Assembly: GCA_035606335.1 (NCBI GenBank)
Contig: DATNFP010000052.1
Location: 1-19,413, forward strand
Source: DATNFP01 sp035606335
GTDB taxonomy: Bacteria; Bacteroidota; Bacteroidia; Chitinophagales; Chitinophagaceae
DNA: 19,413 bases
Reading direction: 5' to 3'
Positions within the stretch are counted from its first letter, which is position 1. Each line of letters opens with the position of its first letter. The position numbers were made by a program, and so were the translations under genes. A model generated the notes under the pieces. It was given only the letters and a program-made list of their open reading frames with translations, was not told the origin of the DNA and made no database searches. Of this stretch, positions 1-8,189 are shown one piece after another.

Positions 1-41
1 GGGCGAATAACGATAACGCATTGACCATAATAGTACATTAA
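1..41 (+). CDS. 3' end of an upstream gene cut by the window edge (tentative)
   Basis: Frame 3 is open from the window edge and reads ANNDNALTIIVH before a TAA at 39-41. The other two plus frames close sooner. The stop lies 9 bases before a strong rho-independent terminator on the same strand, which is the spacing expected for the last gene of an upstream transcript. Only twelve residues are visible and no family can be assigned. Chance cannot be excluded in so short a stretch; the terminator position is the main support. Confidence 0.35.
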   Translation, partial: ANNDNALTIIVH

Positions 42-50
42 ATGATTATC

Positions 51-76
51 GGGGTAATATCAGATTACCCCTTTTT
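51..76 (+). terminator. Rho-independent terminator upstream of topA
   Basis: GGGGTAAT (51-58) pairs perfectly with ATTACCCC (64-71) across a five-base loop and is followed directly by TTTTT (72-76), with more T-rich sequence after it. It would end transcription coming from the left edge, before the topA leader. Confidence 0.85.
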
Positions 77-152
77 GCTTTTTTGAGGGCTTTTCTTGCT
101 ATTATAAATAAAAAATAAGTTTTTTATTTTATTTATATAAATAGTAATATTA

Positions 153-185
153 AAAGAGTAATGAAAAAATTACTCTTTCGTTTTT
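153..185 (+). terminator. Second hairpin plus T-tract in the topA leader
   Basis: AAAGAGTAA (153-161) pairs perfectly with TTACTCTTT (170-178) around an eight-base A-rich loop, followed by CG and TTTTT (181-185). The shape fits a second tandem terminator about 77 bases after the first stem, a leader attenuator for topA, or the 3' end of a short RNA starting between the two hairpins. The stem is AT-rich and so weaker than the first. Confidence 0.5.
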
Positions 186-204
186 ACAAAACAAAACTTT
201 ATTA

Positions 205-236
205 TTGCACGGCTTGTTTTTTAAATAAGTATAAAT
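205..236 (+). promoter_or_regulatory. Possible topA promoter
   Basis: TTGCAC (205-210) lies 19 bases before TATAAAT (230-236), about 32 bases ahead of the topA start and downstream of both hairpins. It does not match the usual Bacteroidota TAnnTTTG box, and the region is very AT-rich, so chance matches are likely. Confidence 0.25.
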
Positions 237-267
237 ATTAAAGCACTATAACGAAAGAAATTTACTA

Positions 268-2610
268 ATGGCTAAAAATTTGTTGATAGTTGAGTCTCCG
301 GCAAAGGCTAAGACGATAGAGAAAATATTGGGGGCAGATTTTGAAGTGAAATCGTGTTATGGCCATATACGCGACCTGGAGAAGGAGGATATGGGTATTG
401 ATATAAAGCATGGATATAAGCCAAAATATATAGTATCAGAGGATAAGCAGAAAGTAGTAAAAGAATTAAAAAGCCTTGCTAAAAAAGCGGATGATGTATG
501 GCTGGCAACGGATGAGGACCGTGAAGGAGAGGCCATATCATGGCATTTGTGTGAAGTGCTTGGTCTGGATCCGGTATCTACAAAGCGCATAGTATTTCAT
601 GAAATTACAAAACCTGCGATCCAAAGGGCTGTTGAGAATCCGAGAACGGTTAATATGGATCTTGTCAACGCACAGCAGGCACGTCGTATTTTAGACCGTA
701 TAGTGGGTTTTGAGCTATCGCCTGTATTATGGCGTAAGATGAGCATGCGCAATAATCTTTCCGCAGGTCGTGTTCAGTCTGTAGCAGTACGGCTGATCGT
801 TGAGCGCGAGCGTGAGATAAACCGTTTTAAAACAGTAAGCAGTTTTAAGGTTGAAGCTTTTTTTAATGCGCCTGATGTGAATAACAGGAAGGTGACATTT
901 AAAGCTGAAGGGTCGGATAAAATAGCTGATGTAAACAGCGCGCAGGAATATCTTGAGAAATGCATTAATGCTTCATATACAGTAAAAGACGTGCAGGTAA
1001 AGCCTGCAAAAAAATCTCCCGCAGCGCCGTTCACCACATCTACTTTACAGCAGGAGGCAAGCCGTAAATTGGGATACTCTGTATCAAAAACAATGCTGCT
1101 GGCGCAAAAGCTTTATGAAAACGGACATATCACCTATATGCGTACGGACTCAGTAAACCTTTCCGAAACTGCAATAGATGGTATACATGATGCGGTAAAA
1201 GCACAATACGGCGATAAATATTATCAGAAGCGCATCTATAAAACAAAAAATGAATCAGCGCAGGAAGCTCACGAAGCTATAAGGCCTACAGATATGAATG
1301 TGCAATCGGTTGGCGATCCGGATCAGAAAAAATTATATGAGCTTATCTGGAAACGCACTATGGCTTCGCAAATGGCCGATGCGCAACTGGAACGTACCAT
1401 TGCCAAAATAAATGTTTCGACGCACCCTGATGCATTAACAGCCACCGGTGAAGTATTGAGGTTTGACGGTTTTTTGAAAGTATATACCGAAAGCCGCGAC
1501 GAAGAAGACGGTGAAGAAGAAAATGAAGGTATGTTGCCGCCGCTTACAACCGGCCAGCAATTAGAATTTCAGGAGATGCGTGCCGTAGAACGATTTACGC
1601 GACCTAATCCAAGATATACCGAAGCATCATTGGTAAAAAAACTGGAAGAGTTAGGCATAGGCCGTCCATCCACTTATGCTCCTACCATCAGTACTATACA
1701 GCAGCGCGGTTATGTAGAAAAAAGAGATAAGGAAGGTGTACCACGAGTATATCATATTCTATCACTTAAAGACAGTAAGGTTACAAAAAGCACAAATAGC
1801 GAAAATGTAGGTGCCGAACGCGCTAAATTATTCCCTACCGACCTGGGTATGGTAGTAACAGATTTTTTAAGTGAGCATTTTAAGCGTGTGATGGATTACG
1901 GGTTCACTGCAAAGATTGAAGAAGAATTTGACGAGATAGCTGATGGGAAAATGGTATGGAATAAGATGATAGACGAGTTTTACCATCCATTTCATGAAAC
2001 TGTTGAAACAACGATAGAAACTGCAAGTCGTGCAAAGGGTGAGCGTGTGTTGGGAGCAGATCCGGAAAGTGGTAAACCTGTTGTCGCCAGGCTAGGACGT
2101 TTTGGCCCGATGGTACAGATAGGTAGCACTGAAGATGAAGAAAAACCAAGATTTGCAAAGCTTCGTACTAATCAAAGCATAGAAACCATTTCGCTAGAAG
2201 AGGCATTTGAATTATTCAAATTGCCACGCAAGTTGGGTTTGTTTGAAGGAGAAGAAGTTTCTGTAAATATTGGCCGCTTTGGCCCTTATGCACAGCATGA
2301 TGGGAAATTCTATTCGCTCAAAAAGGAGATGGATCCATATACGGTGGAACTGGAAGAAGTAGCTCCCTTGATTGAAGAAAAAAGGAAAGCGCAGGCCGAG
2401 AGTACCATTAAGGTCTTTGAAAAAGAAAAAATAAAAATACTAAAAGGCCCCTATGGTCCGTACGTAAAACAAGGACTTCGCAACTATAAAATACCAAAAG
2501 ACAAAATAGAAAATGCTGCAGCACTAACTATCGAAGAAGTAAAAGCAATTATTGAGGATGCAAAAACAAATCCTCCAAAAAAATCTGCTAAAGGCAAACG
2601 AGCTAAGTAA
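268..2610 (+). CDS. topA: DNA topoisomerase I (type IA)
   Basis: Cytoplasmic type IA topoisomerase that relaxes negatively supercoiled DNA through a 5'-phosphotyrosine single-strand break. The 780 residues open with the Toprim signature LLIVESPAKAKTIEKIL. The acidic metal-binding cluster TDEDREGE lies at about 81-88 (D82, D84, E86, with E9 from the first strand). The catalytic tyrosine is Y290 in ITYMRTDS. The C-terminus has no Cys4 zinc fingers. It carries topoisomerase C-terminal repeats instead (GRFGPMVQIG, GRFGPYAQHDG and GPYGPYVKQG) and a basic tail ending KKSAKGKRAK. This zinc-free tail is the common Bacteroidota form. The ATG at 268 gives the expected N-terminus and has no Shine-Dalgarno sequence. 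The next gene follows on the same strand after 43 bases, so co-transcription is possible. Confidence 0.98.
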   Translation: MAKNLLIVESPAKAKTIEKILGADFEVKSCYGHIRDLEKEDMGIDIKHGYKPKYIVSEDKQKVVKELKSLAKKADDVWLATDEDREGEAISWHLCEVLGLDPVSTKRIVFHEITKPAIQRAVENPRTVNMDLVNAQQARRILDRIVGFELSPVLWRKMSMRNNLSAGRVQSVAVRLIVEREREINRFKTVSSFKVEAFFNAPDVNNRKVTFKAEGSDKIADVNSAQEYLEKCINASYTVKDVQVKPAKKSPAAPFTTSTLQQEASRKLGYSVSKTMLLAQKLYENGHITYMRTDSVNLSETAIDGIHDAVKAQYGDKYYQKRIYKTKNESAQEAHEAIRPTDMNVQSVGDPDQKKLYELIWKRTMASQMADAQLERTIAKINVSTHPDALTATGEVLRFDGFLKVYTESRDEEDGEEENEGMLPPLTTGQQLEFQEMRAVERFTRPNPRYTEASLVKKLEELGIGRPSTYAPTISTIQQRGYVEKRDKEGVPRVYHILSLKDSKVTKSTNSENVGAERAKLFPTDLGMVVTDFLSEHFKRVMDYGFTAKIEEEFDEIADGKMVWNKMIDEFYHPFHETVETTIETASRAKGERVLGADPESGKPVVARLGRFGPMVQIGSTEDEEKPRFAKLRTNQSIETISLEEAFELFKLPRKLGLFEGEEVSVNIGRFGPYAQHDGKFYSLKKEMDPYTVELEEVAPLIEEKRKAQAESTIKVFEKEKIKILKGPYGPYVKQGLRNYKIPKDKIENAAALTIEEVKAIIEDAKTNPPKKSAKGKRAK

Positions 2611-2653
2611 TTTTTTTGTAATTTAAAGTGCAGGAGGAAAAGGAAATAGATTT

Positions 2654-3529
2654 ATGCAGCAAAATAAAGAGATAACAGCATTACTAACATTGATTGACGA
2701 CCCTGATGATGAAGTGTTTGATACGGTAGCGGAGAAGCTGCTGAATTATGGAAAGGAAATCATACCCAACCTGGAGCAGCTTTGGGAAGTTACAGCTGAC
2801 CAATCCATTCAGGAGCGTATAGAATTATTAATACACAGAGTTCATTTCCAGGATCTGCAAAATGAATTCCTGGAATGGAGCCGCTCAAAACAGCCCGAAT
2901 TACTTAGAGGTGCTATACTGATCGCAAAATACCAATATCCCGATCTGAATGTTCCTTCCATACTTACACAATTTGACCAGATACGGCGTAACATCTGGCT
3001 TGAGTTGAACAATTATCTTACCCCACTGGAACAGGTAAATGTTTTTAATAGCATACTATATAATTATTATAAGCTGCAGGGGCATGAGCTTACGGAGCGG
3101 GAACCAAAATATTTCTTTATTAACCAGGTATTGGAAAGCAAGCAAGGAAATGCCTATACATTAGGTGTACTTTATTTATCCCTTTGCGAACTGCTGGACA
3201 TACCCATTTTTGCAGTTGATATTCCACGGCAATTTGTCTTTGCCTATATAGATACAATGCACAATTTCTTTAACCAGGAAACGACTGGTGTGCAGCAGAT
3301 ACAATTTTATGTGGATCCCATAAGTGGTGTAGTATATACACAAAAAGATGTTGACACATATCTGCGCAAGATCAATGCTAATGAACGTGAATCATATTTC
3401 ACACCGTTGCTAACACGCAAAGTCATCTTTAAAATGCTGGAAGAATTAAGCCTGTGTTTCCGCTACCGTCGTGAAGAACAAAAGGCCGATGAAATACAGC
3501 AGCTAATGCGCATTATTATAGAAGAATAA
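2654..3529 (+). CDS. SirB1/transglutaminase-core-like protein
   Basis: A 291-residue protein with no signal peptide or membrane segment, so probably cytoplasmic. The N-terminal half (about 1-115) is helical and HEAT-like in character. The C-terminal half contains GNAYTLGVLYLSL (165-177) and PRQFVFAY (191-198), resembling the GxPxSLGVLYL and PGHF motifs of the SirB1/Transglut_core2 family. The position of the papain-like catalytic cysteine is not a cysteine (G-N-A-Y-T), as in many SirB1 proteins, so peptidase or transglutaminase activity is doubtful. The family's role is not well defined and I assign no reaction. AGGAGG occurs at 2632-2637, but 16 bases from the ATG; a nearer AGGA at 2641 is a better-spaced ribosome contact. 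It converges on aroC with 24 bases between the stops and no visible terminator. Confidence 0.8.
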   Translation: MQQNKEITALLTLIDDPDDEVFDTVAEKLLNYGKEIIPNLEQLWEVTADQSIQERIELLIHRVHFQDLQNEFLEWSRSKQPELLRGAILIAKYQYPDLNVPSILTQFDQIRRNIWLELNNYLTPLEQVNVFNSILYNYYKLQGHELTEREPKYFFINQVLESKQGNAYTLGVLYLSLCELLDIPIFAVDIPRQFVFAYIDTMHNFFNQETTGVQQIQFYVDPISGVVYTQKDVDTYLRKINANERESYFTPLLTRKVIFKMLEELSLCFRYRREEQKADEIQQLMRIIIEE

Positions 3530-3553
3530 TTGGGTTATAAATCTCCTTTGATC

Positions 3554-4522
3554 TTATTGAGAAAGATACAGATCGGCCAGTGCTATTGCTGTTGCTGCCT
3601 CCACTACTACAGGCACACGCAATGCAATACATAAATCATGTCTTCCTTTCACCTGGAAAGCCTCTACTGATTGGGTAGAGCTGTTCCATGTTTGTTGCTC
3701 TTTTGGAGTGCTGCTTGTCGGTTTCACAGCTACTTTAAAATATAATTCGTTGCCATTGGTAATACCACCATTAATGCCGCCCGCGTTATTTGTTTTAGTC
3801 GTTCCTTCTGCATCAACAATCGCGTCATTATGTTCACTGCCCGTCATTCGTGCTGCACTAAATCCACTACCAAATTCAATTCCTTTAATGGCAGGCACAG
3901 AAAATATTGTATGACTTATCACAGACTCTGCGGAATCAAAAAATGGTTCGCCCAATCCAACAGGCAACCCTGTTACATGACATGCAACAATCCCTCCTAT
4001 GCTGTCCTGTTCAGCGACTGCTTTTTCTATTGCCGCCTCAATATTTGCATTACCACCGGCTTCTATTAAAGATGCAGTAACATCTATTCCTGTCAATATC
4101 TTTTTTGCGATCACTCCGGCTGCCACTAATGCTACAGTTAGTCGCCCGGATGAATGTCCACCACCACGATAATCATTGAAGCCATTAAATTTTTTATGTA
4201 TTACAAAATCGGCATGTCCCGGGCGAGGTGTATTTCTCAAAGCTTCATAGTCAGACGACTTTGTGTTTTTGTTTTCAAAAATAATTGTGATGGGTGCGCC
4301 AGTGGTTTTATTTTGAAATACGCCGCTTACTATATGTGGCGCATCATCTTCTTTGCGTGGCGTAGTACCCGGCATTCCTGCTTTCCTTCTTTCCAGGTCT
4401 GTATTAAAATCATCTTCATGCACTTCTATCCCAGCAGGACAACCATCGATAACAACTCCAACCCGCTGCCCATGAGATTCTCCAAAAATACTTACACGAA
4501 AAAACCTTCCAAATGTGTTCAT
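3554..4522 (-). CDS. aroC: Chorismate synthase
   Basis: Converts 5-enolpyruvylshikimate-3-phosphate to chorismate using reduced FMN, the last step of the shikimate pathway. Family motifs appear in order: FGESHGQRVGVVIDGCPAG near the N-terminus, RPGHADF, YRGGGHSSGRLTVALVAAG, GLPVGLGEPFFDS, NNAGGINGGITNG, KPTSS and GRHDLCIALR. The GGGHxSGR form, rather than GGGRSSAR, is the version I recall from Bacteroidota and Clostridia. At 322 residues it is shorter than the usual 350-360. The missing part is a segment between the ALVAAGVIAKKIL helix and DSIGGIV, an insertion region in enterobacterial enzymes, so it is probably functional. The ATG is two bases after the aroA stop, so the two are almost certainly one operon. 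It is last in aroB-aroA-aroC. Confidence 0.96.
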   Translation of the reverse strand: MNTFGRFFRVSIFGESHGQRVGVVIDGCPAGIEVHEDDFNTDLERRKAGMPGTTPRKEDDAPHIVSGVFQNKTTGAPITIIFENKNTKSSDYEALRNTPRPGHADFVIHKKFNGFNDYRGGGHSSGRLTVALVAAGVIAKKILTGIDVTASLIEAGGNANIEAAIEKAVAEQDSIGGIVACHVTGLPVGLGEPFFDSAESVISHTIFSVPAIKGIEFGSGFSAARMTGSEHNDAIVDAEGTTKTNNAGGINGGITNGNELYFKVAVKPTSSTPKEQQTWNSSTQSVEAFQVKGRHDLCIALRVPVVVEAATAIALADLYLSQ

Positions 4523-4524
4523 AA

Positions 4525-5805
4525 CTAATCTTTATTTAAAATACATTCTGCTCTTGCCGAGACAAAGTGCCTGAAAAAATCAGGGTATGATTTGTCTACA
4601 GCCTCAGCTTCATTTATTATTACAGTTCCTTTAGTTCTTAAAGCACCTATCGATGCAGCCATAACTATTCTGTGGTCGTTATACGAATCTATCGTTGCAG
4701 CCGGGAATGTTTCTGTCCCTGTAATGCATAGACTATCATCTTCTATAGAGTATGGCACTTCAAATTGCTGTAGCATTTCTCCAATACTTTCTGCACGATT
4801 ACTTTCTTTATGAAATAACCGATGCAACCCATGAATATAACTTTCGCCTTCGGTGCAGGCAGCTAGTATAGAAAGTATAGGAAATAAATCCGGGCAATCT
4901 GTTGCATCAAATTCAAACTCTTGAAGCGAAGTTTTCTCAATGGTGATTCTATCGTTTTTTATATCCGGTATTGCTCCTGCAATTTGTAACAAATCCAATA
5001 TGCGCTTATCGGCTTGTTTTGATTCTAAATTCAAGCCTGTTATTGTAACAGGAGTACCGGCAATGCATCCTGCTACCAGCCAGTTGGCTGCGCCACTCCA
5101 ATCACCTTCTATCTCAATTTCTATTTTTTGCTTTTTTTCAAACTGTGCAGGATCAATAAGGAAACGTTGATAATTATCATTAACAATAGGCCTGTCAAAA
5201 TGGTTCAATACATCTAAGGTGAGATCTACGTATGGTTTGCTCTTTAAGTTACTTACATTGATCGTTAAAGGCTCTTTCGCAGCATAAGACAATGCAAACA
5301 ACAAACCACTTAAAAATTGTGAGCTTAATGATGCGTCAAGACTTATTGATTGAGGATGTAAAGGCCCTTTTATTGTAAAGGGAATTTGTCCGTTAAAATC
5401 CGGCAATTGCACACCCAATTGAGAAAATACTTTATCAAATCCTACCATTGGTCTTTTTAGCAGGCTGCCTTCTCCTCTTATCTGTATGGATTTGTTGCTT
5501 AGAGCAGCTATTGCTGAAAATAATCTTGCAGATAAACCGCTTTCTCCGCAATTAATAGAATCAGCCACAGGATTTATTCCATTGCTGCTGATCTCAAGTA
5601 TATCTTCTGTTTGGTTTGTAATTTTTGCACCAAGTTGTTGGATAATGCTTATAGCCGCTATATCATCACGCGAGTTCCCAGGATGATGAATGATTGTCTC
5701 GCCATCATGAAGCAATGCTCCAGCACAAGCCCTTTGCATCATGCTTTTAGATGCAGGTGCTTGTATAGTACCTTGTATTTTCCCCGGCTTAATGATTGCC
5801 TGCAT
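4525..5805 (-). CDS. aroA: 3-phosphoshikimate 1-carboxyvinyltransferase (EPSP synthase)
   Basis: Transfers the enolpyruvyl group of PEP to shikimate-3-phosphate, the step before chorismate synthase. The start chosen is the ATG at 5805 (MQAIIKPGKI, 426 residues); a TTG two codons earlier is less likely. The phosphoshikimate-binding loop is APASKSMMQR (K20). The PEP loop is CGESGLSARLF (86-96), where enterobacterial enzymes have GNAGTAMRPL. Further motifs are SSQFLSGLLFAL, GDWSGAANWL, DCPDLFPILS, HKESNRAESI and NDHRIVMAASI near the C-terminus, with a conserved KSYPDFF. The first 17 bases overlap the end of aroB, consistent with translational coupling, and aroC follows after two bases. Confidence 0.95.
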   Translation of the reverse strand: MQAIIKPGKIQGTIQAPASKSMMQRACAGALLHDGETIIHHPGNSRDDIAAISIIQQLGAKITNQTEDILEISSNGINPVADSINCGESGLSARLFSAIAALSNKSIQIRGEGSLLKRPMVGFDKVFSQLGVQLPDFNGQIPFTIKGPLHPQSISLDASLSSQFLSGLLFALSYAAKEPLTINVSNLKSKPYVDLTLDVLNHFDRPIVNDNYQRFLIDPAQFEKKQKIEIEIEGDWSGAANWLVAGCIAGTPVTITGLNLESKQADKRILDLLQIAGAIPDIKNDRITIEKTSLQEFEFDATDCPDLFPILSILAACTEGESYIHGLHRLFHKESNRAESIGEMLQQFEVPYSIEDDSLCITGTETFPAATIDSYNDHRIVMAASIGALRTKGTVIINEAEAVDKSYPDFFRHFVSARAECILNKD

Positions 5806-6829
5806 GTGCAAATTGTGTTAACGCTTGTTCGATAATATCAAAAGAAATTGTTGCTACTTCGCTCTTACCTATATTATTTAATACCACATAATCTATAGCA
5901 TCATAATTCCTCTTCTTATCCATTTTCAATATCTCCATTACCTTTTGTGCATCGAAATAAAGGCTAACGGGCAATTGATATTGTTGCAATAAATGTATCA
6001 ACTTATTTGTTTCGGCTTTTTGAAATCCTTTAATGTGCTTAGAAATATAACAAGCCACGATCATTCCCAAAGCCACTGCATGACCATGTGGCAACTGATA
6101 AAGGGTTTCGAATGAATGTCCTGCGGTATGTCCGAAATTTAACAGTTTGCGCAGGTTGTTTTCTTTCTCATCTTCTAATACTATTTTATTTTTCCATTTT
6201 ACACAAATAGCGATTAGTGATTCCAGTGCGCCAGCATGATGTTTGTAATAATCTATATCGTGCTTCAGTAATTCTTCAAATAATTCTCTGTCGAATAAAC
6301 AAGCATACTTTATGATTTCGGCAAAGCCATTGGCCCATTCATCTTCGGGGAGCGTTTTTAAAAAAGCAGTATCGAACAAAATAAATTCCGGTTGCCGGAT
6401 AGTGCCTAGCAGGTTCTTATGTAATCCGGCATTCACCCCATTTTTTCCTCCTATTGCAGCATCTACCATTCCCAATAAAGTTGTAGGTACAAAACCAAAC
6501 GGAATACCGCGCATATAAATGGAGCCTATAAAGCCGGTAATATCAGTAACCACCCCGCCGCCAATACCAATCAAAAATGTTTTTCTATGGGTGTGAGTGT
6601 TGATTAGCTGTTCCGTAATGTTTTCAATGGTATGCCATGTTTTTTGTTTTTCTCCTGTAGATAATATGATGGTCTTATATCCATGAAAAATAGAAGCGTG
6701 GGCAGCACTTACATTATTATCTGTAATTAACACACAATTGTCTTTGTCCACGAGGTTCTCAATATCATTAAAAGAACCCGGTAGCAAATACTTCACCGTA
6801 CCTGTTGGAAATGTTTCGGAATAAGACAT
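5789..6829 (-). CDS. aroB: 3-dehydroquinate synthase
   Basis: NAD- and metal-dependent cyclisation of DAHP to 3-dehydroquinate, the second step of the shikimate pathway. The 346 residues match the usual length. The NAD-binding GIGGGVVTD is at about 88-96, PTTLLGMVDAAIGGKNGVN at 115-133, and KNLLGTIRQP follows. The metal ligands should be E171 (GFAEIIKYA), H234 (NFGHTAGHSFE) and H248 (HGHAVALGM). The last motif is usually HGEAVALGM, so the neighbouring Glu is His here. It is the first gene of the minus-strand aroB-aroA-aroC operon. The ATG at 6829 lies 17 bases downstream of a TAAATTTG box. The steps between AroB and AroA (dehydroquinase, shikimate dehydrogenase, shikimate kinase) are not in the window. 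Confidence 0.96.
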   Translation of the reverse strand: MSYSETFPTGTVKYLLPGSFNDIENLVDKDNCVLITDNNVSAAHASIFHGYKTIILSTGEKQKTWHTIENITEQLINTHTHRKTFLIGIGGGVVTDITGFIGSIYMRGIPFGFVPTTLLGMVDAAIGGKNGVNAGLHKNLLGTIRQPEFILFDTAFLKTLPEDEWANGFAEIIKYACLFDRELFEELLKHDIDYYKHHAGALESLIAICVKWKNKIVLEDEKENNLRKLLNFGHTAGHSFETLYQLPHGHAVALGMIVACYISKHIKGFQKAETNKLIHLLQQYQLPVSLYFDAQKVMEILKMDKKRNYDAIDYVVLNNIGKSEVATISFDIIEQALTQFAHAGNH

Positions 6830-6846
6830 TAAATAAATATGGATGG

Positions 6847-6854
6847 CAAATTTA
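6847..6854 (-). promoter_or_regulatory. -7 box of the aroBAC promoter
   Basis: Read on the minus strand this is TAAATTTG, an exact match to the Bacteroidota TAnnTTTG -7 element, ending 17 bases before the aroB ATG. No convincing TTTG -33 element is seen 17-23 bases upstream, so only the proximal element is called. Confidence 0.45.
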
Positions 6855-6958
6855 CTCTTTATAGTATTTATTTATGTTTATTGTTAAAGCCAATAAGCAC
6901 AATTGCAATATCTATTAGTTCAAATAGCTGTTTCAAACCCCACTTTCTCTGTTATTCG

Positions 6959-6966
6959 TACCTTTG
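6959..6966 (+). promoter_or_regulatory. -7 box of the mnmA promoter
   Basis: TACCTTTG followed by C is an exact match to the Bacteroidota TAnnTTTG element and ends 17 bases before the mnmA ATG at 6984, predicting a very short leader. The -33 region has only a TTTC at 6931-6934, with a long 24-base spacer. The same TACCTTTGC string stands before the FKBP gene in this window. Confidence 0.55.
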
Positions 6967-6983
6967 CGATCTTTAATATAATC

Positions 6984-8078
6984 ATGAGCAAAAAAGGAAA
7001 GGTTCTGGTGGCTATGAGCGGCGGTATAGATAGTACCGTCAGTGCCCTTATGCTCCATGAACAAGGCTATGAAGTGGTAGGGATTACCATGAAGACATGG
7101 GATTATGCAACATCCGGAGGTGGGAAAAAGGAAACAGGCTGCTGTAATGTCGATTCATTCAACGATGCCCGTATGGCTGCTGTAGAGCATGGATTTCCGC
7201 ATTATATATTAGACATACGTGAAGAATTCGGAGGGCATGTAATAGAGAATTTCGTAGATGAATATATTGCCGGGCGTACTCCCAACCCATGCGTGCTTTG
7301 CAATACACATATAAAATGGGCTGCCTTGCTCAAGCGCGCGGACGCTCTTAACTGTGATTATATTGCTACAGGCCATTATGTAAAGGTGCGTGAGGAAAAT
7401 AATCGTTATGTACTCTCCAAAGCAAAAGACCTGACAAAAGACCAAAGCTATGTGCTATGGGGCCTGGGCCAGGATTGTCTTAGCCGCAGTATCTATCCGC
7501 TAGGTGATTATTTGAAAACAGAAGTCCGCCAGCTTGCTTACGATATGGGATATAAAGAGCTTTCTAAAAAGTCGGAAAGCTATGAGATATGCTTCGTGCC
7601 TGACAATGATTATCGTGGCTTCCTGAAAAGGCAATTGCCTGAGCTGGAAGCGCAGGTGGAAGGTGGCGATTTTGTGATGACAGATGGTAAAGTTGTTGGG
7701 AAGCACAGAGGCTATCCTTTTTATACTATTGGTCAGCGTAAGGGCCTGGATATAGCACTGGGCAAGCCGGTTTTTGTAACTAAAATTATCCCGGAAACAA
7801 ACACTGTGGTATTAGGAGAAGCTCACGAATTACAGCAAAATAATATGGTTGTGGGTGGGCTTAATATGGTAAAATATGCTCAAGTGAGCGAAGCCAGAGA
7901 AGCTGTTACAAAGATCAGGTATAAAGATCCTGGTACTGAAAGCACGCTTTATCCGGAAGGGGATACCATACAAGTGCAATTCGCTCATTCTGTTAATAGC
8001 ATTGCCCCTGGCCAATCTGCAGTATTTTACGAAGGTGATGATGTGATAGGCGGCGGCATTATTAGAAAGGGCTGGTAA
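6984..8078 (+). CDS. mnmA: tRNA-specific 2-thiouridylase
   Basis: Adenylates and thiolates U34 of the wobble position in tRNAs for Lys, Glu and Gln. The 364 residues begin MSKKGKVLVAMSGGIDSTVS, with the PP-loop SGGIDS at 12-17. The two catalytic cysteines are C106 (in PCVLCNTHIKW) and C203 (in SYEICFVPD). ATGHYVKV, SYVLWGL and PFYTIGQRKGLDIALGKP are typical family blocks, followed by the C-terminal beta-barrel with NSIAPGQSAVFY. The frame is open 27 codons further upstream to 6903, but that extension would contain the predicted promoter box and matches no known MnmA N-terminus, so I start at 6984. It is divergent from aroB across about 150 bases and seems to be a single-gene transcript. Confidence 0.96.
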   Translation: MSKKGKVLVAMSGGIDSTVSALMLHEQGYEVVGITMKTWDYATSGGGKKETGCCNVDSFNDARMAAVEHGFPHYILDIREEFGGHVIENFVDEYIAGRTPNPCVLCNTHIKWAALLKRADALNCDYIATGHYVKVREENNRYVLSKAKDLTKDQSYVLWGLGQDCLSRSIYPLGDYLKTEVRQLAYDMGYKELSKKSESYEICFVPDNDYRGFLKRQLPELEAQVEGGDFVMTDGKVVGKHRGYPFYTIGQRKGLDIALGKPVFVTKIIPETNTVVLGEAHELQQNNMVVGGLNMVKYAQVSEAREAVTKIRYKDPGTESTLYPEGDTIQVQFAHSVNSIAPGQSAVFYEGDDVIGGGIIRKGW

Positions 8079-8138
8079 TAGCTTTTATTTATCAGAAACG
8101 GGGCCCAATAATTGTTTTACTTTACTGCCGATAAACTA

Positions 8139-8167
8139 TTTCTTTTTCGTTTCTTTAATTATATTTA
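8139..8167 (+). promoter_or_regulatory. Possible promoter for the lipoprotein-protease pair
   Basis: TTTC (8139-8142) is followed after 17 bases by TATATTTA (8160-8167), a seven-of-eight match to TAnnTTTG, 22 bases before the ATG at 8190. The site lies in the 111-base gap after mnmA, where a new transcript would need to begin. Confidence 0.3.
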
Positions 8168-8189
8168 CGTGAAATAGTGCTATTGTATT

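Noticed and set aside
2611..2617. Seven T's right after the topA stop as a terminator
   Set aside because: No stable hairpin precedes the T-run, and the next gene follows closely on the same strand.
5806..5811. TTG start two codons upstream of the aroA ATG
   Set aside because: The ATG at 5805 begins directly at the conserved N-terminal strand; the extra two residues add nothing and would need a rare start codon.
6903..6983. 27-codon N-terminal extension of mnmA
   Set aside because: The -7 box TACCTTTG at 6959-6966 falls inside it, and MnmA proteins begin just before the SGGxDS loop, as with the ATG at 6984.
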